A stretch of DNA of 7,678 nucleotides from Treponema sp. (GTDB lineage: Bacteria > Spirochaetota > Spirochaetia > Treponematales > Treponemataceae). Shown one piece after another: positions 1 through 5,620 of the stretch. Position numbers and translations under genes: made by a program. Location of the stretch: positions 1 to 7,678 of the forward strand of contig JAILNT010000041.1 of assembly GCA_024691265.1 (NCBI GenBank), in the 5' to 3' direction. The notes under the pieces are model-generated. The model was not told the DNA's origin. It worked only from the letters and a program-made list of their open reading frames with translations, and searched no databases. The first letter of the stretch is position 1, and each line of letters begins with the position of its first letter.

Positions 1-619
1 TTCCTGTTTCGTATAGTGTGATGAAAGGAATTTCCATGCAGTATTGTTCTCCGTAATCAAAAACAGGGATTGAATAATTTTGATTGCCTTTTCCCTCTAG
101 GTATGCATTTTCGATAGAAGAAATTATATTTTTACTGATTAAAATACGACATTTTGCTGATGACATTATTGCTTTCACAAAAACTTCGCTATAGTCGTCA
201 GTGTCAAAATCAAAAGAATCAGCAATAGATTCATTTTCTTCTAAAGTAGCTTCACTTTCTCCTAACAGGAATGGAATATAAAATTTATTTCCTTTAGTAG
301 TAGGAAGGTATGATTTTTCTGCTTTATCTTTTGTTTTTGGATTTATAGAAAATTGAATTTCTGCACCTATTTCAAGTTCTGTATTAACGGGTTTTATTAC
401 TGTATTTTCAGGTAGTTCTTTGAATACTTCTTCATCAAAATTATTAAAAAGTTCTTCCGGGTCTTCATCTGCTAAAGTAAAAAGTACCTTAGATAAAGTC
501 ACTTTGTAGTAAATATTGTACATGCCGTTTTTGTATGAAATTGATTGAACAGAATCTACACATGAAGAAAGACAAAGAATAAGAATAAAAATTGGAAAGA
601 CTTTTAAGAAGTGTTTCAT
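1..619 (-). CDS. Putative lipoprotein of unknown function, 3' end outside the window
   Basis: I do not recognise this protein. The reading frame opens with ATG at 619 and stays open for 206 codons to the left edge, so the C-terminus is missing. Residues 1-20 form a lipoprotein signal: a positive start (MKHFLK), a hydrophobic core (residues 8-15) and a spirochaete-style lipobox LSSC, with Cys20 the predicted lipidated residue. The mature part looks soluble. It has a short beta-rich start (SYKNGMYNIYYKVTL, about 28-42), an acidic stretch (DEDPEELFNNFDEE, 51-64) and another acidic segment around 121-145. Only Cys157 and Cys194 occur in the visible mature chain after Cys20. It was probably made as an inner- or outer-membrane anchored lipoprotein facing the periplasm. 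The gene lies 127 bp downstream of the tRNA terminator and so needs its own promoter. No Shine-Dalgarno sequence precedes the ATG. The existence of the gene and the lipobox are well supported; no function is proposed. Confidence 0.8.
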   Translation of the reverse strand, partial: MKHFLKVFPIFILILCLSSCVDSVQSISYKNGMYNIYYKVTLSKVLFTLADEDPEELFNNFDEEVFKELPENTVIKPVNTELEIGAEIQFSINPKTKDKAEKSYLPTTKGNKFYIPFLLGESEATLEENESIADSFDFDTDDYSEVFVKAIMSSAKCRILISKNIISSIENAYLEGKGNQNYSIPVFDYGEQYCMEIPFITLYETG

Positions 620-629
620 AATAATTTAT

Positions 630-635
630 ATTATA
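630..635 (-). promoter_or_regulatory. Possible -10 box of the lipoprotein gene
   Basis: On the minus strand a perfect TATAAT lies 10 bases before the ATG at 619, which would give a leader of only about three or four bases. No convincing -35 element is found 16-18 bases upstream, and the region is AT-rich, so the match may be chance. An overlapping TATAAA five bases further on is an alternative. Confidence 0.3.
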
Positions 636-740
636 ACACTATATGGACAAAAGCTATTCATAAAAGAAAATAATATGTTTTAGAATTAAATTTTTAAGGA
701 ATGACATATTATGAAAAGTTATCATTATTTCATTTAGGCA

Positions 741-770
741 TAAAAAAAGACCATTCAATTGAATGGTCTT
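741..770 (-). terminator. Intrinsic terminator of the tRNA-fMet gene
   Basis: Positions 747-770 are a perfect 24-base palindrome, giving a 10-bp stem (AAGACCATTC with its complement) closed by an AATT loop. On the minus strand it is followed directly by seven T residues (complement of 742-748). It starts two bases after the tRNA 3' end, so it serves the tRNA transcript. It also insulates the lipoprotein gene downstream. There is no T-run on the plus-strand side, so it acts in one direction. Confidence 0.92.
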
Positions 771-772
771 GA

Positions 773-845
773 TAGCAGGGGTTGGACTTGAACCAACGGC
801 CTCCGGGTTATGAGCCCGACGAGCTGCCAACTGCTCTACCCTGCG
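773..845 (-). tRNA. Initiator tRNA-fMet (anticodon CAT)
   Basis: The minus strand folds into a full 73-base cloverleaf. The acceptor strand is CGCAGGG against CCCTGCT, the D stem GAGC/GCTC, the anticodon loop CTCATAA, the T stem GTTGG/CCAAC with loop TTCAAGT, and the discriminator base is A. Three features mark it as the initiator rather than the elongator methionine tRNA. Position 1 is an unpaired C, the anticodon stem ends in three consecutive G-C pairs, and the D stem has the A11:U24 pair. Position 72 is U, giving a C1:U72 mismatch in place of the more usual C1:A72. The 3' CCA is not encoded (the next bases are TCA), so it must be added enzymatically. The gene is a single-gene transcription unit with its own promoter and terminator. 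Confidence 0.96.
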
Positions 846-857
846 TCGTGTGAATGT

Positions 858-886
858 ATAATAGCATAGCTTTTTTATTATGTCAA
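858..886 (-). promoter_or_regulatory. Sigma-70-type promoter of tRNA-fMet
   Basis: On the minus strand a perfect -35 box TTGACA (881-886) is followed by a 17-base spacer and a -10 box TATTAT (858-863, five of six consensus). Transcription should begin about five bases before the tRNA 5' end at 845. This is the closest match to the vegetative consensus in the window, as expected for a highly expressed stable RNA. Confidence 0.88.
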
Positions 887-887
887 C

Positions 888-919
888 AAAAAAATATAAA
901 AAATATCAATTTTTTTTAT
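888..919 (-). terminator. Weak AT-only terminator candidate after prsW
   Basis: Reading the minus strand 21 bases past the prsW stop codon, an 8-bp stem (ATAAAAAA with TTTTTTAT, 912-919 and 896-903) with an 8-base loop is followed by A and seven T residues. The stem has no G-C pair, so it would be weak. No better terminator separates prsW from the tRNA promoter, and the T-run abuts the -35 box of that promoter. Some read-through from prsW into the tRNA is possible. Confidence 0.3.
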
Positions 920-939
920 CAACACGCTACTTTAATACT

Positions 940-1728
940 CTACTTTTTATTGTTTTTATCATTTTCCTTTTTAAGAGCTTTGTCAAAGATACTTTCCATT
1001 TCTTTTAGAGTTTTCAAATCTGTAGTTGATTTTTGTTGTTTTTCTGCTGGTAATACAGTTTTTTCTACTGTTTTCTCTTTTGAAGCTTCTTCTGTATTTT
1101 CTTTTTTGTCTGAAACTCTTGAGAACCAAAGCCTGCATTCTAATATTGTGAGTAAAATTGCTATAAAAGCAAAACTATTCTTCATGAAAGCTGTAGCTGC
1201 AAAAAAGTTATATATTCCATGCATTAAGATTGCTATTAAAAGCGGAAATATATTAAATCTCCTTCTTTTTACAGAGTATATAAAAAGAATGCTTAAGCCA
1301 GCACAAAAAGTATGAATAAGAACAGATGTGAAAAGACGTGGACCCCATTGAACAAGTCCGTGTAACATGTAAATTACTATCTCAAATGTTCCAACTGCAA
1401 GTCCTGCTGTTAAGCCTGAGGCGAAATAACTTGCTTTATTCTGTTTTTTGAATGGGATAAGAAGCATAAAAAGCATTTTTATGGTTTCTTCTATTAGTCC
1501 GTTTATTAGAATTGTTTTTGCTAATAATCCTAGAATTGTTTGTGTTGAAAAAAAAGGCATGTATAGCATTATGTATTGAATGCATGTTATTGGAATAATA
1601 GAAAAAAGTCCTATTACTACCGCTATAAGTCCATAATGCAATTTATATCCCTTTATCGCAAACTTGAATATTGCAATAAGTGCTATGAGAGGGATAAAGC
1701 TTAAAAAAATTGATGTATAGATACTCAT
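940..1728 (-). CDS. prsW: PrsW-family (CPBP-like) glutamic intramembrane protease
   Basis: A multi-pass membrane protein of 262 residues whose motifs match the PrsW family, known in Bacillus for the site-1 cleavage of an anti-sigma factor. Seen in the sequence: hydrophobic segments at roughly 3-22, 32-55, 62-92, 103-125, 133-151, 157-178 and 184-200; the EExxK motif at Glu80, Glu81 and Lys84; the second conserved glutamate Glu116 in GLAVGTFEIVIY; and the histidines His139 (LIHTFCAG) and His170 (LMHGIYNFF). The likely catalytic set is therefore complete. Residues 205-262 form a hydrophilic Lys/Glu-rich tail beyond the usual core, probably cytoplasmic and partly helical or coiled. The ATG at 1728 has no good Shine-Dalgarno sequence. 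The gene is divergent from the kinase-like gene across 52 bp. No anti-sigma factor gene is next to it, so the substrate is unknown. The family assignment is fairly sure; a role in sigma-factor signalling is only inference. Confidence 0.82.
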   Translation of the reverse strand: MSIYTSIFLSFIPLIALIAIFKFAIKGYKLHYGLIAVVIGLFSIIPITCIQYIMLYMPFFSTQTILGLLAKTILINGLIEETIKMLFMLLIPFKKQNKASYFASGLTAGLAVGTFEIVIYMLHGLVQWGPRLFTSVLIHTFCAGLSILFIYSVKRRRFNIFPLLIAILMHGIYNFFAATAFMKNSFAFIAILLTILECRLWFSRVSDKKENTEEASKEKTVEKTVLPAEKQQKSTTDLKTLKEMESIFDKALKKENDKNNKK

Positions 1729-1764
1729 ATTATTTTCTTTATCATATATTAAACTTTTGATTAT

Positions 1765-1773
1765 TGCTATACT
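1765..1773 (+). promoter_or_regulatory. Extended -10 promoter of the shikimate-kinase-like gene
   Basis: TGCTATACT is an extended -10 element (TGN followed by TATACT, five of six consensus). It ends seven bases before the ATG at 1781. No good -35 box is visible, which is tolerated by extended -10 promoters. The predicted start of transcription falls at or next to the A of the ATG, which implies an mRNA with essentially no leader. It lies within the 52-bp gap shared with the divergent prsW gene. Confidence 0.5.
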
Positions 1774-1780
1774 TTAATGT

Positions 1781-2374
1781 ATGAGCAAAGAGTTAATTGT
1801 ATTAATGGGTATAAAACATTGTGGGAAGACGACACAGGGAAAAAGATTGGCAGCTTTTTTTAATTGCCCTTTTTATGATACAGATGCTGTACTACAGGAT
1901 TTAACAGGAAAATCTGCCAGAGAAATATATTCACAGGAAGGAAAGGAAGCCTTTATGCAAGCAGAAGCTTCTGCTTGTGAGAAAATTATGGCAGCAGAAG
2001 CTTTTGAGCGACTTGTTATTGCAACAGGCGGTGGTTTTTGTAATAACAAGAAAGCTATAGATGTTTTGCGTTGTAAAAACAAAAAAGAAGGGAAAAGTAT
2101 CTTTGTGTTTATGAAAGCAGATGAAAAAGTTGCTGCGGACAGAATTGTAAAAGAAATTACATATTCAGATGATAATAAAATGCAGAATCTTCCTGCCTAT
2201 ATTGCAGTTTCAAATCCTAAGAATGAAGATGATGTAAGAAATTTGTTTCACGAATTTTATGAAGAACGCTGCCGTATTTATACAGAGCTTTCTGATATAA
2301 CAATAGAAATGCCGCCTGTATCTAAAGAAGAAAATACAAAGCGGCTTCTAAAAGTATTAAATATAAAAGCTTAA
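1781..2374 (+). CDS. Shikimate-kinase-like P-loop kinase with altered substrate site
   Basis: A 197-residue protein of the shikimate kinase fold, the family that phosphorylates the 3-OH of shikimate with ATP in chorismate synthesis. Seen: Walker A loop GIKHCGKTT (10-18), FYDTD (31-35) matching the DxD shikimate/Mg site, ATGGG (81-85) matching the Gly-rich shikimate loop, and ERCRIYTELSDITI (162-175) matching the C-terminal Arg motif with Arg163. Two family arginines are absent. The FR of the EGEExFR motif reads FM here (Met59), and the lid RPLL motif is replaced by NLPAY (136-140) within a longer lid insertion. The family average is about 170 residues; the lid accounts for most of the excess. 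The fold and kinase class are sure. Use of shikimate is less sure, so I leave out aroK as symbol. No other aro gene is in the window. The start follows an extended -10 box by seven bases with no ribosome binding site. Confidence 0.85.
   Translation: MSKELIVLMGIKHCGKTTQGKRLAAFFNCPFYDTDAVLQDLTGKSAREIYSQEGKEAFMQAEASACEKIMAAEAFERLVIATGGGFCNNKKAIDVLRCKNKKEGKSIFVFMKADEKVAADRIVKEITYSDDNKMQNLPAYIAVSNPKNEDDVRNLFHEFYEERCRIYTELSDITIEMPPVSKEENTKRLLKVLNIKA
1958..1977. repeat. 20-bp perfect palindrome inside the kinase-like gene
   Basis: CAAGCAGAAGCTTCTGCTTG is its own reverse complement. It encodes most of the QAEASAC stretch (residues 60-66), just after the position where the family arginine is missing. 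The 10-base core GCAGAAGCTT recurs at 1994-2003, 33 bases (11 codons) on, encoding a second AEA. No T-run follows, so it is not a terminator. Confidence 0.75.
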
Positions 2375-2413
2375 TAAGCTTTCATCTGCTTGTTTTTAAT
2401 TTTTGTAGAAGAA

Positions 2414-2953
2414 TTATTCTCCACAGCTGCAGCCGCCGCCACAACCACCATCGCAACTGCAGCCACCACCACAGCCACCATCTCCACAACTGCAACCGCC
2501 AGAAATAGAATCGAGTTCTTCCTGTGTTGCTTCACGAATAGAAACTACTTCTACATCGAAATGTAATCTCTTTCCTGCGAGTTCGTGGTTTGCATCAACT
2601 GTAACTTTGTCATCAGTAACTTTTGTTACTGTAACAATCTGAGAACCGGCTGCTGTATCTGCCTGGAACTGCATTCCTTCCTCTATTTTTATTCCTTCTG
2701 GGAACTGATTGCGGTTAACTTCCTGTACAAATGCTTCATTATATTCACCATAAGCATCTTTAGGTTCTATTACAGCTGTAAACTTGTCGCCTTCACTCTT
2801 TCCTTCAAGCTGATTTTCTAGTCCTGGAATGAGATAGCCGTTTCCGTGTATATATTCAAGAGGTGTTTTACCAATTGAACTGTCGAGCTCGTTTCCGTCG
2901 TCGTCTTTAAGTGTGTAATGGATAGATACGACTGAATTTTTGGAAATTGTCAT
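2414..2953 (-). CDS. slyD: FKBP-type peptidyl-prolyl isomerase SlyD with Cys-rich tail
   Basis: A cytoplasmic 179-residue prolyl cis-trans isomerase and chaperone of the SlyD branch. Residues 1-69 and 129-150 make the FKBP domain (VVSIHYTLKDDDGNELD, then LEYIHGNGYLIPGLENQLEG at 32-51). Residues 70-128 are the inserted IF chaperone flap ending in the family signature NHELAGKRLHFDVEV (122-136), followed by REATQEEL. The C-terminal tail (152-179) is a metal-binding type tail, but here it consists of Gly, Cys, Asp and Ser with eight cysteines (154, 156, 161, 165, 167, 171, 175, 177) and no histidine. The E. coli protein has a His-rich tail that loads nickel for hydrogenase. A thiol tail favours soft metals such as zinc, copper or nickel; which one is unknown. 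The ATG at 2953 has a good AGGAG at five-base spacing. The gene is divergent from the putative hydrolase gene and convergent with the kinase gene. Confidence 0.95.
   Translation of the reverse strand: MTISKNSVVSIHYTLKDDDGNELDSSIGKTPLEYIHGNGYLIPGLENQLEGKSEGDKFTAVIEPKDAYGEYNEAFVQEVNRNQFPEGIKIEEGMQFQADTAAGSQIVTVTKVTDDKVTVDANHELAGKRLHFDVEVVSIREATQEELDSISGGCSCGDGGCGGGCSCDGGCGGGCSCGE
2423..2494 (-). repeat. Imperfect tandem repeat coding the SlyD cysteine tail
   Basis: The tail is built from a repeated CSC-(D/G)-GGCGGG unit of 10-11 residues (30-33 bases), present twice in full and once cut short as CSCGE. The DNA here is far more GC-rich than its surroundings because of the Gly and Cys codons. 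Such repeats can gain or lose units by slippage without a frameshift, so tail length may vary between strains. Confidence 0.7.
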
Positions 2954-2958
2954 GTAAA

Positions 2959-2963
2959 CTCCT
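2959..2963 (-). promoter_or_regulatory. Ribosome binding site of slyD
   Basis: On the minus strand AGGAG ends five bases before the ATG at 2953. This is the best Shine-Dalgarno sequence in the window and contrasts with the kinase, hydrolase, prsW and lipoprotein starts, which have none. Confidence 0.85.
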
Positions 2964-2975
2964 GTAAAAAAATTG

Positions 2976-3014
2976 ATTCGGATTTATCATGCAAAATGCA
3001 ATATTTTTCCGAAT
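2976..3014. promoter_or_regulatory. Nested inverted repeat in the slyD/hydrolase divergent gap
   Basis: ATTCGGA at 2976-2982 is the exact reverse complement of TCCGAAT at 3008-3014. Inside it TGCA-AAA-TGCA (2990-3000) forms a second dyad, and both dyads share the same centre at 2995. This could be an operator for a dimeric regulator. Alternatively it could be a hairpin in the slyD leader, if slyD transcription starts from the TATAAT at 3041-3046 on the minus strand, which lacks a clear -35 box. The regulator and role are unknown. Confidence 0.4.
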
Positions 3015-3066
3015 GGCGATGAATTAAAAGATAACGTGAAATTATAGTTAAAGGCAAGTATATTTA

Positions 3067-3095
3067 TGGACATTATTTGTATTTTTGCCGATAAT
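3067..3095 (+). promoter_or_regulatory. Promoter of the putative hydrolase gene
   Basis: TGGACA (3067-3072) and GATAAT (3090-3095) each match the vegetative consensus at five of six positions and are exactly 17 bases apart. Transcription would begin at about 3102, one base before the ATG at 3103. This supports that ATG over the in-frame TTG at 3085 and ATG at 3094, both of which would lie within or before the promoter. The mRNA would then be leaderless. Confidence 0.55.
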
Positions 3096-3102
3096 GCAGA
3101 CT

Positions 3103-5577
3103 ATGAGAAAGTCTGTAATTGTAAGTATTGTTTTAATAATGTCTTTTTTTATTGCCACAGTAGGCTCTCAGACTAAACCCCTTTATGTTTTGCCTCAAAG
3201 ACTTCCATTGCCTGTTCATGATACAAATCAAATGAATTTTTTATCAGGTTCTGATAAAGGTTTATTTAGAATAATAAAAAATAAAACTGTAGAACCCCTT
3301 TGGACAGAAGGAAAAATCCTTCAGATATTAAATGTCTCTCTTGGTAAAGATGATTCTGCATGGTATTTTGTGACTAATAATGGAATTCTTTATTCTCATG
3401 ACCTTAAGACTTTTGAATATAGAAATGAAGGTTTGCCTCTCCTTACTGTAAAAAAGTATGACGGTGTTAATACAAGTTTTGTAAAACAAGTTGCTTCATT
3501 AAAGGATATAGCGGTAGACCCTTTAGATTCTAATATTTTAGTTACAGCTACAAGAGATAATGTATATCTTACAACTGATGGCGGTTTGAACTGGAAGAAT
3601 ATGGGCTCAATGAGTAAAAATGCTTCTGGAATAAAAGCCGTTGCAGTTTCTCATATGCCTCGTCCTTCTTTTAAAGCAAATCCTGAACTTAGCAAGGAAC
3701 AGAACAGACAGAACGAGCTAAATAATACGGATATAGTTATATTTCAGTCTCATGCCATGTATGGGCTTTCATACCGCTATATAAACGGGAAAGGCTGGAA
3801 CGATGTTTCTGCCGGCTTTGAAGGAATGAAATCTATTTCAATGCCAGATGAGCTTTCTGATATTCTTCCTGCTGTAACAGAGAATCCAGATGGCACTTTT
3901 TCTGTTGATGTCTACATAGGAAGGACATACAGTCCTCAGATATATCGTTTTGATTGGACTTTAAAAAGAGCTTATACGGTTTATAAGGGAAAAGAGCCTC
4001 TTGATACTGTGGATAGCCTTGCTTGGACAGGGAACTCTCTTGTTTATTTGATGCCTGGTATGATACAGCATTATGACCCTGTAAATAAGAATGATTTACT
4101 GGTGCCTCCTGAATATGCTGTATGGAGAACAGCTTTAACTGTAACGCCTGGAAATATAAATGCGGCTTATATACCAGCAGAAAGAAGTGGTTTTTCAAAA
4201 GCATTAAGCCTTAATGAATTGTGGCTTTTGACTCCTAGAAAAATTCATTCTGCCGGGATAAAAGCGGGAAATAAAGTTATTGAAGACAGAAGATGTATTT
4301 ATGTTCCTGAATGGCAGGCTTATACTCTCGCAGGAATGAATAAATTTAAGAATATCATTAAAAATAATAATCTCAATGGGCTTGTAATAGATATGAAAGA
4401 TGATTATGGACTTCTTCGTTACAACTCAAAGAATGAAAAAATATTGCAGAAAGCAAAGATAAGTAGTTATGCAATAAATGTAGAGCAATTTGTACAAGAA
4501 TTCAAAAAAGATAATATTTATCTTATTGCCCGTATTGTTGTTTTCAAAGATAAAAATCTTGCTGATTATGGTAAAAAGCAATATTCAATCTGGAATAATA
4601 CTACAAATGCTCCTTGGATTGGTATAAAAGGCGTTTCTTCTATAAAAGATGAAAATGGAGTTGTAACTGGCTCTAAGACTGAATACTATGATGAAAGATG
4701 GGTAGACCCTTATTCCCCTGAAGTTTGGGAATATAACATAGATATTGCAAAAGAACTTGTTTCTCGTGGTTTTGATGAAGTTCAGTTTGATTATATCCGT
4801 TTTCCAACAGATGGTACGAATCTTTCAAAAGCTGTTTACAGATGGAAAAGTGCAGGAATGGATAAAGAAAGTGCCCTTATTTCATTCTTATCTTATGCAA
4901 GAGCAAATATTGATGCTCCGATAGGAATCGATATATATGGAGCAAATGGCTGGTACAGAACAGGAGTTAGAACAGGGCAAGATGTAGAACTTTTGTCTGA
5001 ATATGTTGATGTCATTTGTCCTATGTTCTATCCAAGTCATTTTGAAAATTCTTTCTTGAACTATTCACCAATAGCTGATAGGTCATATAGAATCTATTAC
5101 TATGGAACATATAGAAACAGTGTAATAGGGCGTAATAATATAATCGTTCGTCCTTGGGTACAGGCTTTTTATATGAACGTTGCCTTTGATCGTAACTATT
5201 ATGATAAATCTTATGTTCAAAGAGAAGTTTTTGGGGTAAGGGATAGTGTAAATCATGGTTACATGTATTGGAACCAGAGTGGACGTTATGATGATTTATC
5301 TCCTGACCCTGGAGATGCGAAATATCCTTGGAATGCTACAGAAGCTTCATCAGAATTTAGAAAACCTGCATTGAGTTCTGATAAAGAAGAGGATTTTATA
5401 CAGCAGGAAGAATATTTAGATGATATTTCTGTACTTGATAGTGTTCGTTCTTATGGCGAAAAGATTGACGCTTCTAAAACTTCCTACAATACAGAGAGTA
5501 GTTCTACAACAAAGTCTAATAGTGTTCTTAGTAATGTGCAGCAAAGATGGCAGAATCTTGCACAAACTAATTATTAA
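3103..5577 (+). CDS. Exported putative glycoside hydrolase, DUF4015 barrel with propeller-like N-terminus
   Basis: An 824-residue secreted protein, numbered from ATG 3103; the in-frame TTG 3085 would add six residues. Residues 1-22 are a Sec signal peptide (MRKSVIVSIVLIMSFFIATV) with no lipobox, so it is probably periplasmic or released. Residues about 25-385 look beta-rich and contain one sialidase-type Asp-box, TTDGGLNW (157-164), suggesting a partial beta-propeller. Residues about 396-735 match the DUF4015 putative glycosyl hydrolase barrel. Landmarks are GLVIDMKDDYG (426-436), WVDPYSPEVWEY (533-544), FDEVQFDYIRFPTDG (557-571, acidic residues Asp558, Glu559 and Asp563), GIDIYG (608-613), DVICPMFYPSHF (636-647) and MYWNQSGRY (721-729). 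The last 65 residues are polar and Ser/Thr-rich with no recognised domain. The substrate is unknown; a polysaccharide or peptidoglycan role is a guess. No ribosome binding site precedes the start. It lies 43 bp upstream of mnmE on the same strand with no terminator between. Confidence 0.85.
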   Translation: MRKSVIVSIVLIMSFFIATVGSQTKPLYVLPQRLPLPVHDTNQMNFLSGSDKGLFRIIKNKTVEPLWTEGKILQILNVSLGKDDSAWYFVTNNGILYSHDLKTFEYRNEGLPLLTVKKYDGVNTSFVKQVASLKDIAVDPLDSNILVTATRDNVYLTTDGGLNWKNMGSMSKNASGIKAVAVSHMPRPSFKANPELSKEQNRQNELNNTDIVIFQSHAMYGLSYRYINGKGWNDVSAGFEGMKSISMPDELSDILPAVTENPDGTFSVDVYIGRTYSPQIYRFDWTLKRAYTVYKGKEPLDTVDSLAWTGNSLVYLMPGMIQHYDPVNKNDLLVPPEYAVWRTALTVTPGNINAAYIPAERSGFSKALSLNELWLLTPRKIHSAGIKAGNKVIEDRRCIYVPEWQAYTLAGMNKFKNIIKNNNLNGLVIDMKDDYGLLRYNSKNEKILQKAKISSYAINVEQFVQEFKKDNIYLIARIVVFKDKNLADYGKKQYSIWNNTTNAPWIGIKGVSSIKDENGVVTGSKTEYYDERWVDPYSPEVWEYNIDIAKELVSRGFDEVQFDYIRFPTDGTNLSKAVYRWKSAGMDKESALISFLSYARANIDAPIGIDIYGANGWYRTGVRTGQDVELLSEYVDVICPMFYPSHFENSFLNYSPIADRSYRIYYYGTYRNSVIGRNNIIVRPWVQAFYMNVAFDRNYYDKSYVQREVFGVRDSVNHGYMYWNQSGRYDDLSPDPGDAKYPWNATEASSEFRKPALSSDKEEDFIQQEEYLDDISVLDSVRSYGEKIDASKTSYNTESSSTTKSNSVLSNVQQRWQNLAQTNY

Positions 5578-5603
5578 CAGATTTACTTAATTAATAGCAA
5601 ATT

Positions 5604-5609
5604 AGAGGA
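5604..5609 (+). promoter_or_regulatory. Ribosome binding site of mnmE
   Basis: AGAGGA lies 11 bases before the ATG at 5621, a somewhat long spacing. No clear promoter is seen in the 43-bp gap after the hydrolase gene, so translation from a shared transcript is likely. Confidence 0.6.
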
Positions 5610-5620
5610 TTTTTCTTAAT

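Noticed and set aside
711..737. Eight-codon plus-strand mini-ORF (MKSYHYFI) preceded by AAGGA
   Set aside because: No gene follows on the plus strand that a leader peptide could control; next comes the antisense side of the tRNA terminator. It is most likely chance.
854..1315. Plus-strand open frame of 153 codons
   Set aside because: It lies antisense to the prsW C-terminal tail and core and starts inside the tRNA promoter. Its translation is Phe/Ser-rich, as expected from the complement of a Lys/Glu-rich tail, while the minus frame has clear family motifs.
1873..2082. Minus-strand open frame within the kinase-like gene
   Set aside because: It is the shadow of the kinase frame, helped by the palindromic stretch at 1958-1977; no start signals.
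2366..2397. Hairpin AAAGCTT-AAT-AAGCTTT at the end of the kinase gene as terminator
   Set aside because: The stem has only two G-C pairs, overlaps the stop codon, and the nearest T-run begins 10 bases later. Too weak to call, although no better terminator separates the convergent genes.
2585..2821. Plus-strand open frame within slyD
   Set aside because: It is antisense to the well-supported FKBP flap region of slyD and has no start signal.
3085..3102. TTG at 3085 or ATG at 3094 as the hydrolase start
   Set aside because: Neither has a ribosome binding site, and both fall within the inferred promoter. ATG 3103 gives a cleaner signal peptide beginning MRKS. The upstream starts are not excluded.
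3066..3176. 36-codon ORF from ATG 3066, out of frame with the hydrolase gene
   Set aside because: Its start overlaps the -35 box of the inferred promoter, it runs into the signal-peptide region in another frame, and its translation shows no known feature.
3833..4204. Minus-strand open frame within the hydrolase gene
   Set aside because: It has no ribosome binding site or domain and is fully antisense to a continuous, motif-bearing frame.
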